The notes under the pieces were generated by a model. The model was not told the origin of the DNA. It worked only from the letters and a program-made list of their open reading frames with translations, and searched no databases. A stretch of DNA of 64,000 nucleotides from Anthropogastromicrobium aceti (GTDB lineage Bacteria; Bacillota; Clostridia; Lachnospirales; Lachnospiraceae). Below are positions 52,501 to 61,632 of the stretch, piece after piece; the stretch's first letter is position 1, and every line of letters begins with the position of its first letter. The position numbers were made by a program, and so were the translations under genes. Location: the NCBI RefSeq assembly GCF_025567095.1, contig NZ_JAOQJH010000011.1. One strand, written 5' to 3'.

Positions 52501-53375
52501 CAAAACGTACCGAACCATATTATTTTGTTAGAACCAAAACAACTAATATTTGGGATTGGAACGGTTATGCTTCTTTAACTAATGTAGAAAAAAATGCACT
52601 TCATAAAATTAGTATCAGTGGTGAAAATATCTACATCCCAAATGTGGCCAGTGGTGTAAGTGTTCGCAAGGTTTGGGTAAATCAGGACGGAAGTCAGATA
52701 TCTGATCCAACAGGAAGTATTAAGGTGCAGCTGTACAAGAGTACCGGAAAGATTGATGGTGCCAATGTAACTGTAAAGTGGGCGAATTATTCTGATTCTA
52801 ATGCAAATATAAGTTATCTGGTGAAAAGAGGGAGCACAGTTATAATCACAACATCTATTGGCTACGCTGATTTTAATTGTTCTGATTCAGCTGTAGAGAA
52901 GTCTGTAAAAATTGACAGTAAAGGCAATAAAACGTATGTTTTCAGCTGTATTAAGAATGACTGTGATCTTATAGGTAGCGATTACCATAATCAGAAGAAT
53001 TATGGAATTGATTACACAGAGGCAACTGATGTTATCTATGGAAGTTCCTCTGAAGTAGGAGAGACTGTTACCTTAGATAAGGATAATAATTGGAGTCACG
53101 AATGGACTAATTTGGAAGCTGGCGAGAATATTTATTACTATGTAAAAGAGGTTGGTGATCATTCTGGATATACTGTAAGCTACATGAACAATGGCGGTAT
53201 TCGTTCAGGTGAGATTGTTATTACCAACAAAGTAGAAGAACAGCCAATTGTTCTCCCAGAAACCGGTGGAACCGGTACTTATTGGTATACCATGGGCGGC
53301 GTGCTCCTAACAGCAGGGGCAGCGTTCCTGATATATAAAAAACACATGCAGAAAGGAGGCAGGAGAATTTGGTAA
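49593..53375 (+). CDS. Giant LPETG pilus adhesin, 5'-truncated
   Basis: 1260 residues from GTG 49593, but the frame stays open back to 49494 and encodes adhesin-like residues (SDIYNYITSATVQK) before that GTG; there is no ribosome site, ATG or signal peptide, so the 5' end seems lost. Collagen-binding-type beta domains fill residues 1-860; a SpaA-like domain carries the E-box IYRLTETEAPTGY; a Cna-B domain (VRKVWVNQDGSQI) follows; sorting signal LPETG at 1221-1225, membrane helix and basic tail. Intact, it would be the tip adhesin of a sortase-C pilus. Probably not exported in this state. Confidence 0.8.
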   Translation: MQKIVNGEWQPAKEFENDDNVKVELKYTLPDGIVTPNNKSIWYQLPNGVVPNDNLDGIVYNKSNNPIGTYKIGKDGLIQINFYEEFATGKEITGDIFFSGKVESSNTKEDQKIEFGGSSESITIKKETEEEAKTDIAIKKEGKLSDSKDKIMYTVTVSSILGTGEKVNVYDYLKNGTYEGTVKVVTKSGNEIQKDQYQLTINNNDTKSEMKIENLPELKAGESYVITYEAKPGKRSANGELNVDNSVSTNKGKNDYCSIKVNKAFISKSGEYKSDKNVIEWTITIDPDGTDLKGYTLSDKLDGKDLSGKKATLTYSDGTTEEITLPYTFKKSTNGKVSCKIVYQTKIDPNQMSGNVRNDATIEKDGDKYEAGTDVGYTRRDWDLTKYKDKEEKVKGEDKMKYTWKSTITLPDKNLSSLGAFTYEDTIGEPSIHSASKTELDKQIKDNIEFEYLDENGTLMKVTGSQVNTYFDYQITYTPEDAVSVSGFNIVFTPKQNLQIRGKQIVLSYATNADTSSVPSGGTTTFTNTAKVNGIEKKVIVNYKKPVKIQKASSAEGALKPPSNIWWATDYEYRGYINSQAEVKLSENGYLYYRLILNLEEAQDVNLSDLLPIGTTYVEGSAFAAYCKLSEDGMVEAITYAAPPINTIVSVKNQTNVSGEAYQELIMKLSNINQNTLLEKNGYIAVYYAVKVDDSVFNVNGTASLKNTATWEKESASNTTNVKRFEKIVDKSGKQVFDDQNKPVDAVKYRVVINPEASNLDVEKDTLTLVDTISYTKLYSVSLNLDSVKLYHYDPNQENLCGNEISSTRYQIRYDSQAGKMKVVVPDQLACVLVYQYNYDKGKLADISDASISNSVKLMGESSKSDITQLKVNDSGASAHQNIEIYKVDSTDFTKKLSGAKFKLEYWNNVNGTWSWTQIGNEYVSGDGSNGTKLGEIELPLDKSGKKAPNTIWENYIYRLTETEAPTGYAKRTEPYYFVRTKTTNIWDWNGYASLTNVEKNALHKISISGENIYIPNVASGVSVRKVWVNQDGSQISDPTGSIKVQLYKSTGKIDGANVTVKWANYSDSNANISYLVKRGSTVIITTSIGYADFNCSDSAVEKSVKIDSKGNKTYVFSCIKNDCDLIGSDYHNQKNYGIDYTEATDVIYGSSSEVGETVTLDKDNNWSHEWTNLEAGENIYYYVKEVGDHSGYTVSYMNNGGIRSGEIVITNKVEEQPIVLPETGGTGTYWYTMGGVLLTAGAAFLIYKKHMQKGGRRIW

Positions 53376-53504
53376 CAAATTCTCTAAACTCCCCAAGCAT
53401 GGGGAACCCTCAATATACGCAATTCCTACGCATTATTCAGAGGGAGGGCACAGCCCAAAAACAAAAAAAGGATAGTAATAAAAAAGAAAGCGAGGAAGTA
53501 AAAT

Positions 53505-54995
53505 ATGAAGAAAATGAAAAAAGTCATGGCTCTGTTACTCAGCTTAGTCATGGTACTTGCAATGAGCGTAGTAGCATTTGCAGGAGGAGCAGCAACATTT
53601 ACAATCACAGCACCGGCAACAACACATCAGTATGAGATCTATCAGATCTTTACAGGCGATTTATCTGGAACTACATTGTCCAATGTGAAGTGGGGCAAAA
53701 ATGGTAGTGGAGTAGAAGGCGAAGCTGTTTCAGAGACAGTTATTAATGAGCTTACAGCAGTAAATAGCGCAAGTGATACTGAAAAGTTAGAGGTAATTAA
53801 AAAGTATGCCAAGTTATCGAATCCGGTAGCTACTATTTCAAATGGTGCCACCTATTCTGCAAAAGCAGGTTACTATCTGATTAAAGATAAAGAAGGCTCT
53901 GTAACAGGAACAGATGCATATACTCTTTATATTGTGAAGATAGTAGGTGATGTTACCATTAAACCAAAGAGTGATGTTCCAGAGTTTTCAAAGAAAATTA
54001 AGGATACAAATGATACAACAGGTGCTATAAGTGAGTGGCAGGATTCTGCTGACTATGACATTGGTGACAATGTTCCATTTAAGCTGGAAGGTACTGTAGC
54101 AGATAATTATGCTGATTATAAGACTTACTATTTTGCTTTCCACGATAAGGAAGAAAATGGTCTGAGTTTCAATCCGGGTTCCGTTAAAGTTTATGTAGAT
54201 GGTGTTGAAATTACATCTGGATATGAAGTAAAGACTACTGGATTAAAACACAATGATTGTACATTTGAAGTGGTTTTTGAAAATTTAAAAGCAATTTCAA
54301 GTGTAAAGGCTAAGTCAAAAATTACTGTTGAGTATACTTCTTTATTAAATGAAAATGCAATTTTAGGTAAGCCAGGTAATGTCAATGAAGCTAAGCTTGA
54401 GTTCTCCAACAACCCAAATAATGATCAAATTGGAAACCCTGAGACAGGTGAGACACCATGGGATAATGTTATTGTATTTACATATCAGGTAGTTGTTAAT
54501 AAGTATGCGAACAGTGTTGCTGCTGGTAACAAGTTACCAGGAGCAGAGTTTAAACTTGAAAAAGTATTAAAGGATGGAACAAAAAAGGCGATTGCTGTTG
54601 TAAAGTCATCCGATGAAACTTCCTTTACATTTAAGGGATTGGATGATGGTGACTATATCCTTACCGAGACAAAGACACCGGCTCAGTATAATACAATTGC
54701 TCCAATTACATTTACTGTAACTGCAGAACATAATATTGAATGGACAACAGGAAATCGCAATGATATTTTGACAAGTCTGACAGGAGATGCAGCAAGTGGT
54801 ACAATTACATTTTCTCCAAAGACAGATGATAACAACGTTCAGACAGGACTTGAAACGAATGTAATCAACAAGTCCGGTTCAACCCTTCCTACTACTGGTG
54901 GCATGGGTACCACAATCTTCTACGTTGTTGGTTCTATCCTTGTTCTTGGCGCAGCTATCCTTCTGATCACCAAGAAGCGCATGAGCGCACGCTAA
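53505..54995 (+). CDS. SpaA-type major pilin
   Basis: 496 residues, ATG 53505 after GAGGAAG. Signal peptide (KKVMALLLSLVMVLAMSVVAFA), pilin region VTIKPKSDVPEFSKKI carrying the likely polymerising lysine, Cna-B domains with E-box DGDYILTETKTP, sorting signal LPTTG, membrane helix and basic tail. Shaft subunit polymerised by the downstream class C sortase. Confidence 0.88.
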   Translation: MKKMKKVMALLLSLVMVLAMSVVAFAGGAATFTITAPATTHQYEIYQIFTGDLSGTTLSNVKWGKNGSGVEGEAVSETVINELTAVNSASDTEKLEVIKKYAKLSNPVATISNGATYSAKAGYYLIKDKEGSVTGTDAYTLYIVKIVGDVTIKPKSDVPEFSKKIKDTNDTTGAISEWQDSADYDIGDNVPFKLEGTVADNYADYKTYYFAFHDKEENGLSFNPGSVKVYVDGVEITSGYEVKTTGLKHNDCTFEVVFENLKAISSVKAKSKITVEYTSLLNENAILGKPGNVNEAKLEFSNNPNNDQIGNPETGETPWDNVIVFTYQVVVNKYANSVAAGNKLPGAEFKLEKVLKDGTKKAIAVVKSSDETSFTFKGLDDGDYILTETKTPAQYNTIAPITFTVTAEHNIEWTTGNRNDILTSLTGDAASGTITFSPKTDDNNVQTGLETNVINKSGSTLPTTGGMGTTIFYVVGSILVLGAAILLITKKRMSAR

Positions 54996-55151
54996 TTGTT
55001 TTGTCAGCACGATTGATTCGTTAATAATTAATCAGTTAAACAGAGCAAAAAAGTTATTTGTGCGAGAGATGACTATCATTACGTAAACGGTAGCTGAGGC
55101 TCCTTCGTAGAACATCCGGGTAACACAAAGATAACACAAAGAAACAAACTA

Positions 55152-55193
55152 GGTTGCAATCGGATGCCTCTTTTGAGGCATCCGGATACAACC
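55152..55193 (+). promoter_or_regulatory. Long hairpin between pilin and sortase genes
   Basis: 10-bp stem CGGATGCCTC / GAGGCATCCG with TTTT loop, extended by a 5-bp outer stem across a 4x4 internal loop. No T run; probably a processing or attenuation element giving more pilin than sortase mRNA (inference). Confidence 0.65.
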
Positions 55194-55206
55194 GTGAGGA
55201 GAGCTT

Positions 55207-56037
55207 ATGAAGTGGATCAAAAAAAATATGACTACCATCTTATTACTCTTGATTCTCTTGGTAGGTCTGTCCTTACTGCTGTATCCGACCGTCAGCGATT
55301 ATTGGAACTCGCTGCATCAGTCGAGAGCAATTGCCACATATGCACAGGCAGTTGCCGAAGTAGATGATAAGCAGTATGAGCACATGTGGGATGATGCTTA
55401 CGAATATAACCAGCAGCTTAAAAGTAAGTCAAACCGCTGGATCATGACAGACGAAGAGCGAGAAGAATATGAATCACTGTTAGATGTCAGTGACAACGGA
55501 ATCTTAGGATACATAGAAATTCCAAAGATAAAGGTTTCGCTTCCAATCTATCATGGTACAGACGAAGGTATCCTTCAGATTGCAGTTGGTCATATCGAAG
55601 GTTCATCGCTTCCAGTTGGAGGACCGGGAACACATGCCGTATTATCAGGACACAGAGGTTTGCCCTCTGCTAAGCTTTTTACCAATTTGGATGAGCTGGT
55701 AGTAGGAGATGAGTTTTTAATTCGTGTTCTGGATGAAACATTGACATATGAGGTAGATCAGATTCGAATCGTAGAGCCGGATGATCTGTCAGATCTGGAG
55801 ATTGAAGAAGACAAAGACCTGTGTACACTGGTCACTTGTACCCCATATGGAATCAATACGCATCGTCTTCTAGTTAGAGGACACCGCGTAGAGACAAAGG
55901 CAAGCGCAAGTGCCATTCGCGTAACAGCGGATGCGATTCAGATAGAACCAAAGTTGGTTGCACCAGCCGTAGCAGTGCCGATTCTAGTAGTGCTGTTGAT
56001 CTGGGTTCTCTTGCATAGCCGCAAGAGAAAGCGATAA
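55207..56037 (+). CDS. Class C (pilus-assembling) sortase
   Basis: 276 residues, ATG 55207 after GAGGAG. N-terminal membrane helix, catalytic His in AVLSGHRG, catalytic Cys in TLVTCTPYG, Arg in HRLLVRGHRV, and a second C-terminal membrane helix typical of class C. Joins pilin subunits via the LPxTG Thr and a lysine. Confidence 0.92.
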   Translation: MKWIKKNMTTILLLLILLVGLSLLLYPTVSDYWNSLHQSRAIATYAQAVAEVDDKQYEHMWDDAYEYNQQLKSKSNRWIMTDEEREEYESLLDVSDNGILGYIEIPKIKVSLPIYHGTDEGILQIAVGHIEGSSLPVGGPGTHAVLSGHRGLPSAKLFTNLDELVVGDEFLIRVLDETLTYEVDQIRIVEPDDLSDLEIEEDKDLCTLVTCTPYGINTHRLLVRGHRVETKASASAIRVTADAIQIEPKLVAPAVAVPILVVLLIWVLLHSRKRKR

Positions 56038-56057
56038 TAGGAAGGAGACAAGAGGGT

Positions 56058-57017
56058 ATGAAAAGTATGAAAGTAAAGCGATATTTGCAAGGCCTGTTAT
56101 TGATAATATGTCTGCTGGTAACATCATGCGCACAGATTATAGCAGTCAATGCAGACGAGCAGGATGTTTCATTGGAGATTACATTGGAAGATGAATCCAC
56201 TCCTATGGAGGGTGTCATCTTCAGCATGTATCAGATCACAGACGGCATCACGGCACCAGACGGACAGTCATTAAAGTTTATGCCTGATTTCGAAGATTGT
56301 GGTTATAAGACAGATGTGAAGACTGCAAAAGAGCTAGTTGCACTGAGCAGACGCTTAAAGATCTGGATAGATGAGAAAGACATTCAGCCAACATATACAC
56401 TGGCAACAGATGTGACAGGACGCTGCAGTATTTCTTCTGTTCCATTTGGTATGTACCTGATTGTTCCAAGTTCCTATGATGACTATGGCCCAGTAGTTAT
56501 GTCACTTGTATTTCTTCCAGGACGCGATGCAAACGGCGATTTGATCTACCAAAACCGTATTATTCCAAAGCATTCCATTCCAGAAGAGGATGAGCCGGAC
56601 GGACCAACCAATCCGCACGAGAGTAATTCAACGACACCAGAAGAGACAAGTCCAGAAGAAACAACTTCAGACGAGAGTACGTCATCTGAAGAAGAGACAA
56701 CACCGTCAGAGCCAACAAGCCCAGCGGAGTCAACGACACCGTCAGAGAGCAGAACACCGGAAGAAGAGTCGAATCCATATCAGCCAACGACTCCGGCAGC
56801 ACCAACGACACCAAGTCAGACAACACCAACCACAGCACCACAAACAACAGCACCACAAACAACAGCACCGCAGCCCACCACACCGCCAGAATCACCAAGA
56901 CGTATCCTCGGTATCGAAGATCCAACAGGACGCATCGGTATGATGATGGTCACAGCAGGCGTAGGATTAATGGCAATCGCAATTGTGCTGATAGTAAGAA
57001 GAGAACTGAAAAAATAA
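56058..57017 (+). CDS. Cell-surface pilus-locus protein with Pro/Thr-rich stalk
   Basis: 319 residues. Signal peptide (LLLIICLLVTSCA), one Cna-B-like domain (about 35-175), a Thr/Pro/Glu/Ser-rich stalk (about 180-282) and a C-terminal membrane helix with basic tail. No canonical LPxTG: RRILGIEDPTGRIG stands where it would be. Either a basal subunit anchored by its membrane helix or a substrate of an unusual motif. Confidence 0.75.
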   Translation: MKSMKVKRYLQGLLLIICLLVTSCAQIIAVNADEQDVSLEITLEDESTPMEGVIFSMYQITDGITAPDGQSLKFMPDFEDCGYKTDVKTAKELVALSRRLKIWIDEKDIQPTYTLATDVTGRCSISSVPFGMYLIVPSSYDDYGPVVMSLVFLPGRDANGDLIYQNRIIPKHSIPEEDEPDGPTNPHESNSTTPEETSPEETTSDESTSSEEETTPSEPTSPAESTTPSESRTPEEESNPYQPTTPAAPTTPSQTTPTTAPQTTAPQTTAPQPTTPPESPRRILGIEDPTGRIGMMMVTAGVGLMAIAIVLIVRRELKK

Positions 57018-57053
57018 AATTTGTGACAAAAGTTAAATATAGGTTTTTCATTG

Positions 57054-57092
57054 ACCGTCCACTATAATAGTAGTGGGCGGTTAATTTTTTTG
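57054..57092 (+). terminator. Terminator of the pilus operon
   Basis: 11-bp stem (ACCGTCCACTA / TAGTGGGCGGT, one G-T pair), 6-base loop, then TAATTTTTTT. Confidence 0.85.
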
Positions 57093-57119
57093 GTCCGCCT
57101 TCATATCCTTCCGCTTTGC

Positions 57120-57148
57120 TTGACTTTGCGCATGTAAAAGTGTACAAT
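57120..57148 (+). promoter_or_regulatory. Promoter of the permease/ABC operon
   Basis: TTGACT (57120-57125), 17 bases, TACAAT (57143-57148); GTG start at 57177 follows a TGGAGGTGA site. Confidence 0.75.
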
Positions 57149-57176
57149 AACAGCAGAAAATTTGGAGGTGAATTTA

Positions 57177-58523
57177 GTGCTTAGAAAGAAGGAAGATGAG
57201 AAATACTTTAAAATCGCTGTCACGGGAGTAGCCATCCTGCTGATCGGGATGGTCTGCTTCTTTTTGTTTTATCGAATCCGCGGATTTGGCGCCTTTTTTC
57301 ATGATCTGATAGGCATTTTGGAGCCGTTTATCTATGGTTTTGTTATTGCTTATGTACTTAGGCCGACATGTCGCTGGTGGGAGAAGGAATTAAGGAAGCT
57401 TTTAGTGCGCGCACACGTAAAACATGCGCAGGGAATTGCATCTGCACTGGCAATCACATTTTGTGAACTTTTAACACTTACTATTGTAACTGCATTATTT
57501 ATGCTTGTAATTCCTCAGGTGATAACAAGTATATTGTCGCTTGTAAGTGTGCTGCCAGATCAACTTGACAACAGCAATAAGTGGCTTCACGATATGTTAG
57601 AAAAATATCCGACTATGCAGCAAAGTTGGGATGGTTTATATGCAGAGCTGTCCACACGTCTGCGTGAATGGTTAAAGACAGATTTGACACCGATGCTTCA
57701 GACTATAATCAACGGTCTTAGCAATCAGGTAGTAAATATTGTTGGTTTCTTAAAAAATGCATTTTTAGGATTGATCGTTTCTATCTATCTGCTTGCAGGA
57801 CGAAAACGTTTTCTTGCGCAGGGCAGACTGATTCTTTACGGCGTTTTTAAGGAAAAATGGGCAAGACTGATTGAGGATGAAATCATTTATGCCGATAAGA
57901 TGTTTAGCGGCTTTTTAATGGGTAAGCTTGTTGATTCACTGATTATTGGAGTGATCTGTTTTATTGGAACGTATATGATGGGAATTAAGTCAGCACTTCT
58001 TGTCAGTGTTGTTGTCGGTGTGACAAATATAATTCCATTTTTCGGACCGTACATTGGTGCAGTTCCATCAACTCTTTGGCTGCTTCTGGAAAATCCGCTT
58101 CATGCATTTTATTTTTTGATCTTTGTTATTGTGCTTCAGCAGATTGACGGAAATATTATTGGACCGAAGATTCTTGGTAATTCCACAGGCTTGTCTAGCT
58201 TTTGGGTATTGTTTTCTATCTTATTCTTTGGCGGACTTTGGGGCTTTGTCGGCATGATTATCGGCGTACCGTTCTTTGCAGTTATATATGATGTTATCAC
58301 AAGACTTGTAATGAGAGGACTTCGCTATAATCAAAGAGACGATATGTTAATGGCATATGATGAGCAATATGTCAAAAAGTCAAAAATAACGCCGCGGCAG
58401 GAAAAGCTTTGGTCAGAGGAAGAAGAAAAGCAGGAACTGACACAGGAAAAAACAGAGCAAAAAGAACAGCCAGAAAGTATTATAAATGAAGGCGAGTCAG
58501 ACGAAGACAGAAAGGAACTTTAA
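57177..58523 (+). CDS. AI-2E-family (PerM/YtvI-like) permease
   Basis: 448 residues from GTG 57177. About eight membrane helices; GVTNIIPFFGPYIGAVPS near 280 and the IIGPKILGNSTGLSSFWV segment near 325 are the family hallmarks. C-terminal 60 residues are a Glu/Lys-rich cytoplasmic tail. Substrate uncertain in this family (transport of small molecules or Na+/H+ exchange has been proposed for relatives). Confidence 0.85.
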   Translation: MLRKKEDEKYFKIAVTGVAILLIGMVCFFLFYRIRGFGAFFHDLIGILEPFIYGFVIAYVLRPTCRWWEKELRKLLVRAHVKHAQGIASALAITFCELLTLTIVTALFMLVIPQVITSILSLVSVLPDQLDNSNKWLHDMLEKYPTMQQSWDGLYAELSTRLREWLKTDLTPMLQTIINGLSNQVVNIVGFLKNAFLGLIVSIYLLAGRKRFLAQGRLILYGVFKEKWARLIEDEIIYADKMFSGFLMGKLVDSLIIGVICFIGTYMMGIKSALLVSVVVGVTNIIPFFGPYIGAVPSTLWLLLENPLHAFYFLIFVIVLQQIDGNIIGPKILGNSTGLSSFWVLFSILFFGGLWGFVGMIIGVPFFAVIYDVITRLVMRGLRYNQRDDMLMAYDEQYVKKSKITPRQEKLWSEEEEKQELTQEKTEQKEQPESIINEGESDEDRKEL

Positions 58524-59230
58524 TGGCAACAATACTTGAATGCAGTGAGCTGACGAAAAAATATGGTTCACACAGAGCAGTAGATAATTTGAATCTGCAG
58601 ATTGAACGTGGTCGTGTCTATGCGCTGCTTGGTACAAATGGAAGCGGAAAGAGTACGTTTATGAAGATGGCGGCAGGGCTGATTCATCCAAGCAGCGGCA
58701 AGATTTTATTTGAGGGGGAGTCAGTTGGTAAAAATAGTAAGGCAAAGACAGTCTATATGCCGACAGAATCGTATTTTTACTCATATATGACATGGAAGGA
58801 TGCCGGTCATTATTTTGCAGACTTTTATGAAGATTTTCAGCCGCAGGTATATGAACAGCTATTGTCAGCATTTTCATTGGAACCTAAAATGAAGATTTCA
58901 AAGATGTCTTCTGGTATGATGGCAAAGGGTAAGGCAGCGCTCGCACTTTCGCGTGATGCAAGTCTTATTATGCTTGATGAGCCGCTAAATGGCATTGACA
59001 TTATTGCGAGAGATCAGATTTTGGAAACGATTCAAAAGTATTGCTCTCCAACGAAAACGTTTCTTGTGTCAAGTCATCTTGTCGATGACTTAGAGCGCAT
59101 GACAGATGATGCTATATTTATGAAAAATGGTGGTCTTGTCATGTGTGGCAAGGTGGATGAGCTGACAAAACATCACGGAAAAACAATGACAGAGCTTTAC
59201 AAAGAAGTTTATAGCGACTGTGTGATGTGA
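58523..59230 (+). CDS. ABC transporter ATP-binding protein (YtrB/EcsA-like)
   Basis: 235 residues. Walker A GTNGSGKS at 37-44, a degenerate signature (KMSSGMMAKGK instead of LSGGQ) near 129, Walker B LIMLDEP near 151, His-switch SSHLVDD. Overlaps the permease stop by one base and is followed by its membrane partner. Confidence 0.88.
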   Translation: MATILECSELTKKYGSHRAVDNLNLQIERGRVYALLGTNGSGKSTFMKMAAGLIHPSSGKILFEGESVGKNSKAKTVYMPTESYFYSYMTWKDAGHYFADFYEDFQPQVYEQLLSAFSLEPKMKISKMSSGMMAKGKAALALSRDASLIMLDEPLNGIDIIARDQILETIQKYCSPTKTFLVSSHLVDDLERMTDDAIFMKNGGLVMCGKVDELTKHHGKTMTELYKEVYSDCVM

Positions 59231-59249
59231 TCATTTGGAGGACAGAAAA

Positions 59250-60026
59250 ATGTTTCGTTTATCAAAGTATGAGCTTCGTAAAAATAGAACGGCACTATTT
59301 GTTTTGCTTGCAGGACTGGCAGCGCTGCAGATTTGCTTTTTGATTGCACTTCGCGGAAAGACGCAGGACTATGCAATCATATGGTCAACTATTCTTGTTT
59401 TGTATGCAGTAGTGTGCTATTTTGCCGTGTTTATTTTTGCAATTACTAATTATTATAGGGAAATTAATTCAAAGACAAGCTATCTTGTGTTTATGACGCC
59501 TGTGAGCGCTCTTTCCATAATATTGTCAAAGATGCTGACTGTTCTTGTGCTTGGAGTGATACTTGCGGCAGCGCTTGGTGCACTGGGATGGCTTGATTTT
59601 TCACTGTTTTTAAATCACTATTCCGTGTATAAAAGCATGGGTGAGGTGATTTCAGAGGTAATGAAAAACTTTGGAATTGATACAGTACAGGTAGCATCAA
59701 TGGCGCTGTTTGGTATTATTACGTTTCTGCTTTCTGTGTTTTCTACAGTGGCTATGCTTTATCTTTGCATTACACTGGCGGCAACACTCTTGCAAAACAG
59801 CAGATTGAAGCTTGTTGTTACGATTGCGCTTTTTGTGGCTGGCATATATGCAGAGTCAAAGATTCAAGGCGTAATTACAGATCTGCATCCGATGGTATAT
59901 CGTGATACAGTTGATTTGATTTATCTTTTGCAGCAGTCATGGCCATATGCACTTGCTAATCTGGCTGAGCTGGCACTTTTTATGATTCTTACAACGTGGC
60001 TTTTGGAAAAAAAGCTGTCGCTGTAA
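59250..60026 (+). CDS. ABC-2-type membrane partner
   Basis: 258 residues from ATG 59250 (TGGAGGA upstream). Six hydrophobic segments; KLSKYELRKNRTALF-like basic start and a final LEKKLSL tail as in ABC-2 permeases. Forms an exporter with the preceding ATPase; substrate unknown. Confidence 0.8.
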   Translation: MFRLSKYELRKNRTALFVLLAGLAALQICFLIALRGKTQDYAIIWSTILVLYAVVCYFAVFIFAITNYYREINSKTSYLVFMTPVSALSIILSKMLTVLVLGVILAAALGALGWLDFSLFLNHYSVYKSMGEVISEVMKNFGIDTVQVASMALFGIITFLLSVFSTVAMLYLCITLAATLLQNSRLKLVVTIALFVAGIYAESKIQGVITDLHPMVYRDTVDLIYLLQQSWPYALANLAELALFMILTTWLLEKKLSL

Positions 60027-60054
60027 CATGTGTTAGATAGGCAGCTGCATTTTT

Positions 60055-61632
60055 ATGGGGAAAGATGAAATGGTTGATGTAGAAGAGTTAATGAGTAAAA
60101 TTAAATCCGGTGTTTGGAGTATACAGGATGCATTTAATTGTACAAAGGATTTAGAGCAAGAGTATCTGCAGAGCAGTAAGACAAAAGAGTGGCGTGAAGA
60201 TTATAGTCTTGCCGTGTATTTTACCAGCTATGGTATCTTTGCCAGCAGCTACCGCGAGTGTGTATTTCCTATGATTGAACTTTGCCAGAAGCTGTTGGAG
60301 AACTGTCCTAATTCGGCAGATCAGGCATTGTATTATCTGGCGCTTATGCGTCTTTATTTCGTAACTGGTTTTCAGCCTAAAATTGTGGAATATGGACTTA
60401 AATATGTGGAGACTGGCTATGCAAACAGAATGAATTTAAAATCTACCTATAATAGTATTGTAGTTGCTTTTGCAGAGAATGATCTGTTTGAAGAGGCATT
60501 ATATTATCTGGAAAAAATGATTGACGTTACAAGAAAAGATCCGGCAGCAGAAGGGGTGGATTTTTGGAATAGTGATATTATCAATGAAATTGTGTACCTT
60601 GACAGTCTTGTATATATTAAAATTGGACTCGGACAGCTTGATGATGCAGCTGATGCGGCGAAGGGCTTAGAGGAACTGATTAAAACGAAGGTGCCTGATG
60701 ATCAGAAATCATTTTTTGAAATTCAAAAAGAGTTTACCTGTCTTTACCTGCAATTGTACAAGCAGCCGCAGTCGGAAGAAGTGGCAGATGAGTTTGTTCA
60801 TTATATTCATAATCTGCAGTCATCAGGGTTCGCACAGAGCAGAATTTCATTTTGTATCAGATATTTTGCAGAATTTATGAAGCTTCTTCTTTTAAAGAAT
60901 CGTTTTTCGGATGTAATTGAAATTGGAAAATTTCTTGCTAAATCAGAATTGTTTACTGGAAGTACAAGCATGATCTACAGCCTTATGATGAAGGCATCTG
61001 AGCAAATGCAAAATTCCAGACATCCTAGTGAGTATGAGCAGATTAGCAAGCGCTATATTGAGGTGTTAGAGCAGGAACAGAATAATTATAATGCTATGGT
61101 GCGTTCTTTGACGCAGGAAGAGCTTCGTCTTATGCGTCTTAGAAAGACGATGGCAAGAGATTCACTTACGGGCTGTCGAAATCGCGCTACATTTGAGATT
61201 GAGGGAGTGCGTTATCTTAGCGATCACGCAGAGGGATGTCTTGTATTTATTGATTTGGATTTCTTAAAGGAAGTAAATGATAAGTATGGTCATGAAAGTG
61301 GAGATCAATATCTGCTTCAATTTGCTAAGATGATGAAAAACGCATTGAGCCACAGTGAGTTTTTGTACAGATATGCAGGTGATGAATTTATTGTGCTGTC
61401 TAACCGCAGTAAACTTAAAATAGAAATGTTGCTTGATGAGCTTTTAAGGAAGAATCCGATTGTGTTTATGCTGCAGGAAGAAGCGCGCCACATCAGCTTT
61501 TCATACGGAGTGGTAGAATTTGGTGAAATGCCGGGCGATATTTATACGATGATTCGTGAGGCAGATCACAGAATGTACCAGTGCAAGACAAAAAATCATA
61601 GTCGGCTGCAGAAGAGGGAGAACACAATATGA
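60055..61632 (+). CDS. GGDEF diguanylate cyclase with helical-repeat sensor
   Basis: 525 residues (ATG 60055; ATG 60070 also possible with GGGGAAAG before it). Residues 1-340 are TPR-like helices; a coiled-coil link precedes the GGDEF domain (RDSLTGCRNRATFE, IDLDFLKEVNDKYGHESGDQYL, active site AGDEF near 441-445). No membrane helix, so cytosolic. Makes c-di-GMP. No RxxD inhibitory site seen before AGDEF. Stop overlaps nrdG start by four bases. Confidence 0.85.
   Translation: MGKDEMVDVEELMSKIKSGVWSIQDAFNCTKDLEQEYLQSSKTKEWREDYSLAVYFTSYGIFASSYRECVFPMIELCQKLLENCPNSADQALYYLALMRLYFVTGFQPKIVEYGLKYVETGYANRMNLKSTYNSIVVAFAENDLFEEALYYLEKMIDVTRKDPAAEGVDFWNSDIINEIVYLDSLVYIKIGLGQLDDAADAAKGLEELIKTKVPDDQKSFFEIQKEFTCLYLQLYKQPQSEEVADEFVHYIHNLQSSGFAQSRISFCIRYFAEFMKLLLLKNRFSDVIEIGKFLAKSELFTGSTSMIYSLMMKASEQMQNSRHPSEYEQISKRYIEVLEQEQNNYNAMVRSLTQEELRLMRLRKTMARDSLTGCRNRATFEIEGVRYLSDHAEGCLVFIDLDFLKEVNDKYGHESGDQYLLQFAKMMKNALSHSEFLYRYAGDEFIVLSNRSKLKIEMLLDELLRKNPIVFMLQEEARHISFSYGVVEFGEMPGDIYTMIREADHRMYQCKTKNHSRLQKRENTI

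Noticed and set aside
53369..53635. Open frame between adhesin and pilin genes
   Set aside because: Overlaps the pilin signal peptide in another frame and has unlikely composition.
49593..57017. Pilus operon as phage cargo
   Set aside because: Codon use and gene type match host surface loci, it lies beyond the lysis and accessory genes and is followed by host genes and rRNA; host origin is simpler.
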